Origin: Bacillota bacterium
Lineage (GTDB): Bacteria > Bacillota_H > UBA994 > UBA5500
Direction: 5' to 3'
Assembly (NCBI GenBank): GCA_012727835.1
Contig: JAAYGE010000183.1
Span: 1-28,188 of the forward strand
Length of the DNA: 28,188 nucleotides
The position numbers were made by a program, and so were the translations under genes. Below the pieces are notes generated by a model. That model made no database searches. It was not told the DNA's origin and worked only from the letters and a program-made list of their open reading frames with translations. This document shows positions 8,447-16,193 of the stretch, piece after piece. Every line of letters begins with the position of its first letter. Positions within the stretch are counted from its first letter, which is position 1.

Positions 8447-9275
8447 GCCTTTCCCTCCTGTAATAGATTTCTAACACCTTGCTAGCAGTTTCTTCGACGG
8501 CCCGGTTAGTAACATCGATTACGGGGCAACCCAGTCGTTTCATAATAGTTTCTGCATATTCCAGTTCGGCTAGAATACGCTGCAGACTGGCATAATCCGC
8601 ATCGGCAGTCAGTCCTAAAGTCTTTAAGCGCTCAATGCGAATTTCATTAAGAAAACTAGGGTTGATGGTCAAACCAACTACCCGCCCCGGTGGGAGGGCA
8701 AATAGCTCATCGGGCAACCCTATCTCCGGTACTAGCGGCACGTTAGCAGCCTTTACGCCCTTATGGGCCAGATACATACAAACCGGTGTCTTAGACGTGC
8801 GCGACACACCGATCAGCACCACGTCCGCCGCCAGTAGACCCCGGGGGTCCTTCCCATCGTCATATTTGACGGCAAACTCCACCGCTTCCACCTTGCGGAA
8901 ATACTCTTCATCCAAGCGGCGCAGTAGCCCGGCCCGCATCATGGGTTTTTCCTGGGCCACCTCGGACATGGTTTGCAAAACCGGCCCTAAAATATCGATG
9001 GTAGGAACTCGGTAAGCGGCGGCAGCCTGCTTCATCTCTTCCCTCAACTCATCAACAACCAGCGTATAGGCCACTATGCAGCGTTCCTCCTCAGAAGCTG
9101 CAGCCACGATTTCTTTAATGTAACGCCTATTATTAACATAGGGCATACGGACTATATCCATTTCCGTACCTAAAAACTGACTAGAAGCCGCCCGAACGAC
9201 AAAATCGGCGGTCTCTCCCAAGGCGTCGGACACCACGTAGACCTTAATAGAAATGGGCTTCGCCTCCTTATCCAT
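8436..9275 (-). CDS. PPDK regulatory protein (bifunctional kinase/pyrophosphorylase, DUF299)
   Basis: This protein phosphorylates and dephosphorylates the regulatory threonine of PPDK (family knowledge). Visible motifs are VVSDALGETADFVVRAA at the N-terminus, the P-loop-like GVSRTSKTPVCMYLAHKG and KAANVPLVPE. It overlaps ppdK by 11 bases. The adjacent gene and the threonine in PPDK's GGMTSH motif make PPDK, rather than PEP synthetase, the target. The start is uncertain. A TTG at 9287 would lie in a hairpin loop. The ATG at 9275 used here has no ribosome site upstream. A strong AAGGAGG (9269-9263) is 8 bases before an ATT (9254-9252), at the homologous N-terminus. Confidence 0.92.
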   Translation of the reverse strand: MDKEAKPISIKVYVVSDALGETADFVVRAASSQFLGTEMDIVRMPYVNNRRYIKEIVAAASEEERCIVAYTLVVDELREEMKQAAAAYRVPTIDILGPVLQTMSEVAQEKPMMRAGLLRRLDEEYFRKVEAVEFAVKYDDGKDPRGLLAADVVLIGVSRTSKTPVCMYLAHKGVKAANVPLVPEIGLPDELFALPPGRVVGLTINPSFLNEIRIERLKTLGLTADADYASLQRILAELEYAETIMKRLGCPVIDVTNRAVEETASKVLEIYYRRERHAK

Positions 9276-9296
9276 TAGCAACGCCAAGCGTTGCTA
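9276..9296 (-). promoter_or_regulatory. hairpin next to the start of the PPDK regulator gene
   Basis: A perfect 9-bp inverted repeat TAGCAACGC (9276-9284) / GCGTTGCTA (9288-9296) has a 3-base loop. It lies immediately upstream of the ATG and of the AAGGAGG sequence. It may influence initiation or act as a protein-binding site. It has no U-run of its own. Confidence 0.5.
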
Positions 9297-9355
9297 GGAA
9301 TTAAGCAGCATATATCTTTGCTACTACCCTAATTGTGCCGCACGATACCGCAATT

Positions 9356-9361
9356 ATTATA
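9356..9361 (-). promoter_or_regulatory. possible -10 element for the regulator-ppdK operon
   Basis: A perfect TATAAT lies on the minus strand in an AT-rich stretch about 90 bases upstream of the AAGGAGG site. No good TTGACA-like element is at 16-18 bases, so the call rests on the -10 and its position in the only upstream gap. Confidence 0.25.
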
Positions 9362-9398
9362 TACTATTTATCCTATGCTGTGGTCACTAAAACAAAAA

Positions 9399-10253
9399 TT
9401 AATACTTTAGCACCCGCCCTGAAAAAGCCCTGTTAGTAGGCTTTTTGTTAGTAAAAGTGAGCGCCCCTGTCGGACAAGCTTTTACACACTCCAGACAGCG
9501 AACGCAGGCACTATTATTAGGCAGCTTCGTAGGATCTAAAGCTGCTTTACACTGGCGGGTGCAGGCACCACAGTCGATGCATCGCTCCCCGCGTAAGCGC
9601 AATTGCCAGATACTTAAAGGGTTAAGCAAACCATAAAAGGCGCCCAAGGGGCAAAGAACACGGCAAAAGGGACGCCAGTAAAAATAGGCGGCCACCATAA
9701 TTAGAATTAACACCAACAGTTTCCAACTAAACAACCAACCCACCAGGCTTTGTAAGCCCGGGTTCATGGCCACCAGTGGCAGCCCCCCCTGCAAGGTACC
9801 GGCGGGACAAAGGTATTTGCAGAAATAGGGCTCTGCCAGTCCCACCCCATCCCGCCAAACAAAGGGTAAAGCTACGGTGAGGCCCAATACCACGAATTTG
9901 ACCTTTTCTAAAGCCTTAGGTAGCCGACGGCGAACCCGCTTACCTCGGTGGACCAGTTCTTGCACCAGACCAAAGGGGCAAAGCCAACCGCAAACAACCC
10001 GCCCCCCGAGGGCCCCGATGGCTAGCAAAAGACCACCTATGTAAAGGGATAGGGTGCGGCCGAAACCGGCGGCTAACGACTGGAAAGCCCCTACGGGGCA
10101 AGAACCTAAAGCTCCCGGGCAAGAATAGCAGTTCAAAAAGGGCACACATATCATCTTCAGTTTACCCTGATATATCCTACCTTCTAACCAACCGGACAGG
10201 TAACTATTGCTAACAATAGCTGCCATCCATTGGCTCAGTCGACGTCTCCTCAT
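9399..10253 (-). CDS. NapH-like membrane polyferredoxin (4Fe-4S binding protein)
   Basis: The 284-residue integral membrane iron-sulfur protein presumably passes electrons between the cytoplasmic and outer faces of the membrane. It has a Cys cluster C42/C45/C52, three CxxxCP motifs at C88/C92, C145/C149 and C197/C201 typical of NapH/NosR/YccM proteins, then two ferredoxin motifs at C225-228-231-235 and C250-253-256-260. Hydrophobic segments lie near 68-90, 119-135 and 175-195. The ATG at 10253 follows GAGGTG at 6 bases; an upstream GTG (10262) is possible. It is the last of three genes after the selenocysteine-type redoxin and the CxxC micropeptide. The donor and acceptor are unknown. Confidence 0.9.
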   Translation of the reverse strand: MRRRRLSQWMAAIVSNSYLSGWLEGRIYQGKLKMICVPFLNCYSCPGALGSCPVGAFQSLAAGFGRTLSLYIGGLLLAIGALGGRVVCGWLCPFGLVQELVHRGKRVRRRLPKALEKVKFVVLGLTVALPFVWRDGVGLAEPYFCKYLCPAGTLQGGLPLVAMNPGLQSLVGWLFSWKLLVLILIMVAAYFYWRPFCRVLCPLGAFYGLLNPLSIWQLRLRGERCIDCGACTRQCKAALDPTKLPNNSACVRCLECVKACPTGALTFTNKKPTNRAFSGRVLKY

Positions 10254-10263
10254 CCCCCTCACC

Positions 10264-10398
10264 TCAGCCTATACCGATGCACTGCAGACAGAGAGTTATG
10301 GCCTTACCAAGCACCTGCAGTGCTTCTTCTCGCACCAGTCCTAAAAACATCATTATCAAACCCAACAGAAAAAGACTTGGGCCCGCTTTCCCCCGCAA
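10264..10398 (-). CDS. CD1871A-type CXXC micropeptide
   Basis: A 44-residue gene runs from TTG (10398-10396) to TGA (10266-10264). It has a GGGGG ribosome site 7 bases upstream. The peptide has a basic N-terminus, one hydrophobic segment (SLFLLGLIMMFLGLV, residues 8-22) and the tail KAITLCLQCIGIG, with C37 and C40 forming CxxC. This tail is the hallmark of the small family NCBI calls CD1871A-family CXXC motif-containing protein; I match it from memory. It starts 17 bases after the redoxin stop and ends 10 bases before the polyferredoxin ATG, so it is tightly placed in the operon. It is probably a membrane peptide that exchanges disulfides with the redoxin or polyferredoxin. Confidence 0.85.
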   Translation of the reverse strand: MRGKAGPSLFLLGLIMMFLGLVREEALQVLGKAITLCLQCIGIG

Positions 10399-10415
10399 AA
10401 CCTATCCCCCATTTC

Positions 10416-10985
10416 CTATTCGGCCACCAATTCGGTTAGCAAAGGCCGAATCTCTTGCTCCAAGGTGTCATAACCCCAACCCACTTGGGCGAAGGCGGCT
10501 CGACCTTCTTTATCGACCAAAATCGTTTTGGGAATGGAAACAACAGAGTACTTCTGAAATATGCTAAAGTCACTATCGTGTATTATGGTGGCTTCCAGCT
10601 GGAGCTTATTAAAAACTCGTATCAATTCCTCCCTACTGCCGACCGCCACTACATAAGAGTCTATACCCTGCTCCCTTAACTCGGCCAATTCAGGCTGCAA
10701 CTGCAGCAGCTCTATAACACAGGCCTGTCAACCGGGTGAAAAGAAGGAGAGTAGACGCACGCGCCCTGCCCCCTCCACCTCAAAGGAAACAGTCTCGCCG
10801 CTATAGAGATCGGTGCCATGAAAAGGGACAATCGATGGCCGTTCGCTAATAGGCAATAACTTGCCTTCTGGCACCCGTACATTCGGCGGTGGCGGTTCCA
10901 GGGTAGCCAGCCTTTGGCAGCCGACGGCCACCAGGATAAGTAGCCCACAAAGTAGAATTGCTAGTAACTTTCTCACCTTCCGCAA
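10416..10985 (-). CDS. selenocysteine-containing TlpA/ResA-like thioredoxin-fold lipoprotein
   Basis: This is an extracytoplasmic thiol/selenol redox protein of 189 residues if TGA 10730-10728 is read as selenocysteine. TTG at 10985 follows AGGAGGG at 6 bases. Residues 1-22 form a signal peptide with lipobox AVGC (C23), giving a membrane-anchored lipoprotein. The thioredoxin-like domain runs RVRLLSFFSPG-U86-QAC89-VIELLQLQPELAEL, so U86/C89 replaces CxxC. The cis-Pro strand is SIPKTILVDKEG. Sequence on both sides of the TGA is in one frame, and neither half is a complete thioredoxin fold. A SECIS-like hairpin follows. Read plainly, it appears as two broken ORFs (10728-10985 and 10416-10700). 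A nonsense mutation at the catalytic cysteine is the alternative. Confidence 0.85.
10691..10727 (-). promoter_or_regulatory. candidate bacterial SECIS element
   Basis: In the RNA right after the UGA, GCUGC (10710-10706) pairs with GCAGC (10698-10694) around the 7-base loop UGCAGUU. The loop starts 22 nt after the UGA and has G at its second position, both within the accepted range for bacterial SECIS elements. CAG at 10727-10725 can pair with CUG at 10693-10691. Alternatively G19-A18-U17 (10712-10714), counted from the UGA, can extend the upper helix after a bulged A. Confidence 0.6.
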
Positions 10986-11021
10986 AGGGTTCCCTCCTGA
11001 TTGCCAAATTCTATACATACG

Positions 11022-11050
11022 ATATTACTAAACACCCCCGCCATCTACAA
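11022..11050 (-). promoter_or_regulatory. probable promoter of the redoxin operon
   Basis: TTGTAG (11050-11045), a 17-base spacer and TAATAT (11027-11022) fit a sigma-A promoter on the minus strand, about 22 bases upstream of the AGGAGGG site. A second weaker pair, TTGACT with TTAGAA at 17 bases, lies just upstream. Confidence 0.4.
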
Positions 11051-11152
11051 GTAAGTTCTAAAAGCAACCTAATTGTTTAGTCAAGTAGGAATAGGATGAT
11101 GTGCGTAGAAATAAAGAAAATATACCGATTAAGTTCCGAGGAGGTTGATAAG

Positions 11153-12694
11153 TTGATCACCTTTCGCAATGAACCATTAACCGACTTTTCTGTAGCTGAA
11201 AACCGTAAAGTTATGGAAACAGCGCTGGCCCAGGTCAAAAGCCAGTTGGGCCAAACCTATCCACTGCGGATTGGTGAAAAGGCAATCATCAGCGAGCGCA
11301 CCTTTGCCTCCCTTAACCCCTGCAACCATCGGGAAATTATCGGGCAGGTATCGCAAGCTAGCCCCGAGCATGCGGAACTGGCTTTGGAAACGGCTTGGCA
11401 GGCTTTTGCCAGCTGGAGTCGCCTACCCATGCAGGTTAGAGCCGACTATCTATTTAAGCTGGCGGCTGCTATTCGTCGCCGCAAAGCTGAACTGACAGCT
11501 TGGCTCATTTTGGAGGTGGGCAAAAACTGGGTCGAGGCCGATGCCGACGTGGCCGAGGCTATCGACTTCTGCGAATACTACGGCCGTCAAGCTATCGAGC
11601 TGAGCTATGGCAAATCGCCTACCCCCCTAGCCGGCGAGCGGAACAGCTATGTATACATTCCTCTCGGTGCGGGGCTGGTGATTTCGCCTTGGAATTTCCC
11701 ATTCGCCATTCTCATGGGCATGACCGCAGCGGCTATTGCTGCCGGTAACACGGTGATCATCAAGCCGGCTAACACGGCGGCGGTAATCGGAGCGAAGGTC
11801 TTTGAACTAATGCAATCTATAAACCTGCCGCCAGGAGTGGTGAACTATCTGCCGGGCAGCGGCAGTGAAATCGGCGAATATCTGGTGACCCATCCCCGCA
11901 CCCGTTTCATCAACTTCACCGGTTCCATGGCCGTCGGGTTGCGCATTAACCAACAGGCGGCTATTACCCAGCCGGGGCAAATTTGGATTAAGCGGGTGGT
12001 GGCAGAAATGGGCGGCAAAGACGGTATCATAGTCGACGAGACTGCCGACCTGGAAGCGGCTGCTCAGGGCATCGTCCGCTCAGCCTTCGGTTTCCAAGGG
12101 CAAAAATGCTCTGCTTGCTCCCGAGCCATCATCGTTGACGCGGTCTATGAGCAGGTGCTAGAGCGGGTGGTGGAGTTGACCAACAAGCTGACTATCGGTC
12201 CTGCTGCTGAAAACTATGCGGTGGGGGCGGTAATTGATGCCGCCGCCTTTGCCAAAATCACGTCTTACATTAGGGAGTGTGGTGATGAAGGTCGCCTAGT
12301 CACCGGCGGTGAATATGACGATGCACAAGGCTATTTCATTAAACCCACCATCTATGCGAACGTTAAGCCCGATGCTCGTTTAGCACAGGAGGAGATCTTC
12401 GGGCCCGTATTGTCATTCATCCGCGCCGCCGATTTCAATGAGGCGCTAGCCATAGCCAATAACACAATTTACGGGCTGACCGGTTCCCTCTATAGCATGA
12501 AACGGGAACATATAGAAAGGGCTAAAGAGAAATTCCATGTGGGTAACCTATACATCAACCGGCACTGCACCGGTGCTTTAGTGGGTGTGCATCCCTTCGG
12601 CGGCTTTAATATGAGTGGCACCGACAGTAAGGCCGGCGGACCCGATTATCTACAACTATTTATGCAGGCAAAGAGTATTAGCGAACGGCTGTAA
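11153..12694 (+). CDS. rocA: L-glutamate gamma-semialdehyde (1-pyrroline-5-carboxylate) dehydrogenase
   Basis: This aldehyde dehydrogenase oxidises glutamate semialdehyde/P5C to glutamate, the second step of proline and arginine degradation. Family marks include the N-terminal [15 protein letters not shown] typical of RocA/PruA, NAD-binding [12 protein letters not shown] and FTGSMAVG, the catalytic glutamate in VAEMGGKD and the nucleophile region [13 protein letters not shown]. The start is TTG at 11153, 8 bases after GAGGAGG, giving 513 residues. The frame is open from 11096, but those residues are not conserved. No proline dehydrogenase lies nearby. The proline biosynthesis operon lies beyond the next gene, on the opposite strand, so the two directions sit close together. 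Confidence 0.9.
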   Translation: MITFRNEPLTDFSVAENRKVMETALAQVKSQLGQTYPLRIGEKAIISERTFASLNPCNHREIIGQVSQASPEHAELALETAWQAFASWSRLPMQVRADYLFKLAAAIRRRKAELTAWLILEVGKNWVEADADVAEAIDFCEYYGRQAIELSYGKSPTPLAGERNSYVYIPLGAGLVISPWNFPFAILMGMTAAAIAAGNTVIIKPANTAAVIGAKVFELMQSINLPPGVVNYLPGSGSEIGEYLVTHPRTRFINFTGSMAVGLRINQQAAITQPGQIWIKRVVAEMGGKDGIIVDETADLEAAAQGIVRSAFGFQGQKCSACSRAIIVDAVYEQVLERVVELTNKLTIGPAAENYAVGAVIDAAAFAKITSYIRECGDEGRLVTGGEYDDAQGYFIKPTIYANVKPDARLAQEEIFGPVLSFIRAADFNEALAIANNTIYGLTGSLYSMKREHIERAKEKFHVGNLYINRHCTGALVGVHPFGGFNMSGTDSKAGGPDYLQLFMQAKSISERL

Positions 12695-12709
12695 GTGGTG
12701 GTACGTCAA

Positions 12710-12744
12710 AAGGGGCTATCGCAAAAATTTTGCGATAGCCCCTT
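12710..12744. terminator. bidirectional terminator between converging genes
   Basis: A perfect 17-bp inverted repeat AAGGGGCTATCGCAAAA (12710-12726) / TTTTGCGATAGCCCCTT (12728-12744) lies between rocA and the isomerase-like gene. On the minus strand it is followed by TTTTGACG. A- and T-runs at the centre form the loop. Confidence 0.75.
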
Positions 12745-12754
12745 GCTACTTGGC

Positions 12755-13960
12755 TTACTTAAGTACGTTACGTACTCCTAGGCTTTCCAAGAACTGTTTT
12801 AAGAGCTCCACGTGGTCATCGCGGCTAATCAGATGGTGGTTACCTAGAGGACGGGTTAGGAAGTAATTCACATCCTCATCCAAGGTGATACGCAACTGGG
12901 TGCGGCAGAGATTGGAGCGCTCTAGGTTATCTACAATTTCACCACCGGAAACGAAGAACTGGCTGCAATCGCTACTCAGCTTGAATACGGTGCAGCGGCC
13001 GGAGCGAATCTTACCCCGCACACCGATGCCCAAATCCGACTCAAAATGGGTATGCAATGTGTAGGAGTCGGTTATGGTTAAGGGTACCGTGCAATGGGCC
13101 ACTATCAGCTGGTTATTGTCCGCATCCAACTCCGAAGGGTTGGCCATGAACACCGGCTCTTCCGTCAAGGCCTGCATGATCACCATGGAAAGGAGCGACG
13201 GCACATCACCCTCACAGCCGGCGGTAATACCCGCATCATTGAGCAGAGCCACGCCGATACAGCCCGTATTCTGGTAGGGCTGCAATAGGTCAAAGCAGCG
13301 CACCGTCAAGGCTCCCAGTTGATATTTTTCCACCAAGGATTTCAGGGCCAGATAAATGCGCAGGGCCCCTTCCACCACTGCCGGGTCCGGATGCTCAAAG
13401 GAGGCCATTAACTCCTGCGGCACCAGGGTGATAGCATCGATAGCCGCTTCCAATTCGGCCAACTGGATGTCGATCAGGGAAACGCCTAAACGTTCCTGGG
13501 CCACTTGTGGGTCCACATGGCTGGCGATCAACCAGTCGGATGGTTGGCCGATCACACCTATGCGCATACCCGCCAGTTTCCTTCTGGCCTTCTCCATACG
13601 GGCAATCTGCTTTAGCTGCTGGGCGATGGTTGCCGGAGTGCCATGAAACACCTGGGCCCGCTTACCTTGCTGCTGCAAGAAGGCAAGAATTTCCAAAGAA
13701 GCGGCCAGCGAGTTCTGGCGGCCAGTGGTTAATATCAGGTAGGGCTCCGGCAGCTTTTCATAAACCTGCTTAAATAGCCCCTCCGTACCACCCGAGTGGA
13801 TAAAGATCAGGGGGAGATCCTCCGACGTTAACTCCTCCAGTTGCTTGCTCTCCAAGGGCTGCCCCAATAAGGTTCCCAGCTCCTGCAGAAAACTTGCCGT
13901 CTCCTCATCCCGCTTGTTAGCATGTAGATCGGCAATTACATCATAAAGAGTAAAGTTCAT
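12755..13960 (-). CDS. L-fucose isomerase-like protein of unknown role
   Basis: The 401-residue protein appears related to the L-fucose/L-arabinose isomerase fold. A segment typical of FucI-like proteins runs GCEGDVPSLLSMV (E250, D252) to EPVFMANPSELDADNNQLIVAHC (D280, H289), where the family places metal and substrate ligands. The N-terminal part (LIFIHSGGTEGLFK, GKRAQVFHGTP, MRIGVIGQPSDWLIAS) fits its nucleotide-like domains. The ATG at 13960 follows GGAG at 8 bases; an earlier start at 13978 adds six residues. No sugar kinase, aldolase or transporter is near, so a sugar pathway is not supported. I do not know the substrate. Confidence 0.7.
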   Translation of the reverse strand: MNFTLYDVIADLHANKRDEETASFLQELGTLLGQPLESKQLEELTSEDLPLIFIHSGGTEGLFKQVYEKLPEPYLILTTGRQNSLAASLEILAFLQQQGKRAQVFHGTPATIAQQLKQIARMEKARRKLAGMRIGVIGQPSDWLIASHVDPQVAQERLGVSLIDIQLAELEAAIDAITLVPQELMASFEHPDPAVVEGALRIYLALKSLVEKYQLGALTVRCFDLLQPYQNTGCIGVALLNDAGITAGCEGDVPSLLSMVIMQALTEEPVFMANPSELDADNNQLIVAHCTVPLTITDSYTLHTHFESDLGIGVRGKIRSGRCTVFKLSSDCSQFFVSGGEIVDNLERSNLCRTQLRITLDEDVNYFLTRPLGNHHLISRDDHVELLKQFLESLGVRNVLK

Positions 13961-14066
13961 CCTTATCACTCCATTCAAAGTTAAATCGGTAATGGCGCCG
14001 CACCCTGGCGCAGCTCCTACTAATAGCTATATCTACTTTCTAGATACAAAGCCAGAACCCTGCCAA

Positions 14067-14903
14067 CTAATTAGTTCCCGTGGTAACTATCTGCGATAGT
14101 ACCCGCGAGCGCTCGGTGGCTCTTAAAATCGCCTCCCGCACCGCGTCACTGAAGTGGTGCTCCGCTAAAGCCTGTAAGCCGGCCAGGGTAGTGCCACCGG
14201 GGCTGCTTACCTGCTTCCTTAGCTCTTCCGGGCTACGCTGGCTAGCCTGCAACATATAGGCCGCTCCTAACAGGGTTTGCTGTGTCAAGGCCCGGGCAGT
14301 ATTGCTATCGAGTCCGGCCGCTACCCCACCGGCTAACATAGCCTCAGCCAGCAAATAGACGTAGGCGGGGCCACTGCCAGAAAGGCCGGTGACCGCGTCC
14401 ATCAGCGGCTCGTCCACCCGTTGTACACTTCCGATAGCTGCAAACAGAGCCTCGGCCAAGGCCAGGTGCTCTTCTTGGACATGCTGACCGCCACAAATGG
14501 CTGTGGCCGCTAACCCCACAGCCGCCGCCGTATTGGGCATAGCCCGTATTACTGGCGTTTGTGGAGGCAAGAGTTTTTCAATGCGTTGTGTAGTAACACC
14601 GGCCAAAATAGAAATTATCAGTTGTCCCGCATGCATCTGGGCCTGGTAATCGGCCAAAGCCGCAACTAAATCCTTCGGTTTAAACGCCAATATCCCCACC
14701 GCCGCCTCTCTCAGGCGCTCCACCTGGCCCGGTGCTTCGGTGGGTATACCGAACTCGTCGGCTACCCAGCGACGACGCTCAGGCCGGATATCGGCAACTA
14801 CAATTTGCTCGCGGGCCACCACCTGCTGCTCCAACAAGCCTCTAATCATGGCTTCCGCCATAGCACCCCCACCGAGGAAATATACTAAGCTGTCTTTTGT
14901 CAC
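14067..14903 (-). CDS. proC: pyrroline-5-carboxylate reductase
   Basis: This enzyme catalyses the last step of proline synthesis, NAD(P)H-dependent reduction of P5C. It has 278 residues with the N-terminal Rossmann motif FLGGGAMAEAMIRGLL, then MPNTAAAVG and the C-terminal signature DAVTGLSGSGPAYVYLLAEAM and SPGGTTLAGL. The start is GTG at 14903 behind AAGGAGGAGG. It is the third gene of proB-proA-proC, 27 bases after proA. Confidence 0.96.
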   Translation of the reverse strand: MTKDSLVYFLGGGAMAEAMIRGLLEQQVVAREQIVVADIRPERRRWVADEFGIPTEAPGQVERLREAAVGILAFKPKDLVAALADYQAQMHAGQLIISILAGVTTQRIEKLLPPQTPVIRAMPNTAAAVGLAATAICGGQHVQEEHLALAEALFAAIGSVQRVDEPLMDAVTGLSGSGPAYVYLLAEAMLAGGVAAGLDSNTARALTQQTLLGAAYMLQASQRSPEELRKQVSSPGGTTLAGLQALAEHHFSDAVREAILRATERSRVLSQIVTTGTN

Positions 14904-14930
14904 CGTGCTCCTCCTCCTTCCGGGGATCTT

Positions 14931-16178
14931 TTATCGAATCTGCCCCGTACCACTGATCACGTATTTATAGGTGGTAAGTCCTAATGCTCCCGTGGGACCA
15001 CGGGAATGCAGTTTTTGCGTACTGATACCTATCTCTGCCCCCAACCCCAAGGCGTAGCCATCACTGAAGCGGGGTGAGGCATTGTGATACAGGCAGGCCG
15101 CATCTATGCTAGCAAAGAAGTGCTCCACACTCTTCATATCTAAGGTGACGATCGCCTCCGAATGCCGGGTGCCGTATTGCTGAATATGCTGGACCGCTTC
15201 TTCCACACTGGCCACCTGCTTGATGGCCACGATCAAATCGAGATATTCGCTGGCCCAATCTTCTTCCCCCGCCGGCAGTCCATTAGGAACTTGCTCCCGC
15301 AGCTGGGGACAGAGCCGTAGCTCCACACCGGCCGCCTGTAGCGCCTCCACCAACTGGCTGAAATGCTGCTGGGCCCAATCCTGGTGCACTAGAATAGTCT
15401 CGACGGCATTACAGACGCCGGGGCGGCTACATTTGGCGTTTATAGCCAGCTCTATAGCCATATCAACAGGGGCCGAGGCGTCGATATAGAGGTGGCAATT
15501 CCCCACTCCCGTTTCCAAAACCGGCACGGTAGCCGTTTCAACCACCGTTCTAATCAAATCAGCCCCACCGCGGGGTACTATCAGGTCGATAAGGCCGCGG
15601 GCTTGGGCCATCTCCAGCACCGATTGGCGGCTGGTGTCCTGCACCATTTGCACCAAATCGCTGGATAGGCCATATTGCTCTAGGGTAGCGGCTATTATTT
15701 GAACCAAATAGGAGTTGGTCTTAGCTGCTATACGACTACCGCGCAGCAGTACGGCGTTACAGGCTTTTAGACACAGGGCGGCCGCATCCACAGTAACGTT
15801 CGGCCGGGCCTCATAAATGATTCCAATGACTCCTAAGGGCACCCGCACCTGGCGTACCATTAACCCATTGGGCTGTTGCCAACTGTCTATGATTTCTCCT
15901 AGAAAATCGGGGGCGGTGGCAATCTGCTCTATCCCCTCCACCATGCTAGCGATCCGTTCCTCAGTAAGAGTCAAGCGATCAACCAATGCGGAGGCTAAAC
16001 CAGCTTGGGTCTGTTCGGCCACCTCCGCCCGGTTAACTGCTAATATCTCCGCTTGCTGTTTACGCAAAGCGGTCCCTAATCCCAACAGGAGTTGGCGCCT
16101 AGTTTCGGCCTCAGCCCTTTGCAGGCAAGAAACTACCGCTTGCGCTCTCCTAGCTTGTTCTCTAACGGTAAGCGTCAT
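14931..16178 (-). CDS. proA: glutamate-5-semialdehyde dehydrogenase (gamma-glutamyl phosphate reductase)
   Basis: This enzyme reduces gamma-glutamyl phosphate to glutamate semialdehyde. The 415 residues carry the family motifs PLGVIGIIYEARPNVT, LLRGSRIA, VPRGGADLI, the catalytic cysteine region NAKCSRPGVCNAVET and the C-terminal SRGPTGALGLTTYKYV. ATG follows AAGGAGG at 8 bases, 15 bases after the proB stop. Confidence 0.97.
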   Translation of the reverse strand: MTLTVREQARRAQAVVSCLQRAEAETRRQLLLGLGTALRKQQAEILAVNRAEVAEQTQAGLASALVDRLTLTEERIASMVEGIEQIATAPDFLGEIIDSWQQPNGLMVRQVRVPLGVIGIIYEARPNVTVDAAALCLKACNAVLLRGSRIAAKTNSYLVQIIAATLEQYGLSSDLVQMVQDTSRQSVLEMAQARGLIDLIVPRGGADLIRTVVETATVPVLETGVGNCHLYIDASAPVDMAIELAINAKCSRPGVCNAVETILVHQDWAQQHFSQLVEALQAAGVELRLCPQLREQVPNGLPAGEEDWASEYLDLIVAIKQVASVEEAVQHIQQYGTRHSEAIVTLDMKSVEHFFASIDAACLYHNASPRFSDGYALGLGAEIGISTQKLHSRGPTGALGLTTYKYVISGTGQIR

Positions 16179-16193
16179 CCTTGGTTCCTCCTT

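Noticed and set aside
13994..14011. GC-rich GGCGCC...GGCGC inverted repeat downstream of proC as terminator
   Set aside because: The stem is only about 5 bp and no U-run follows on the minus strand.
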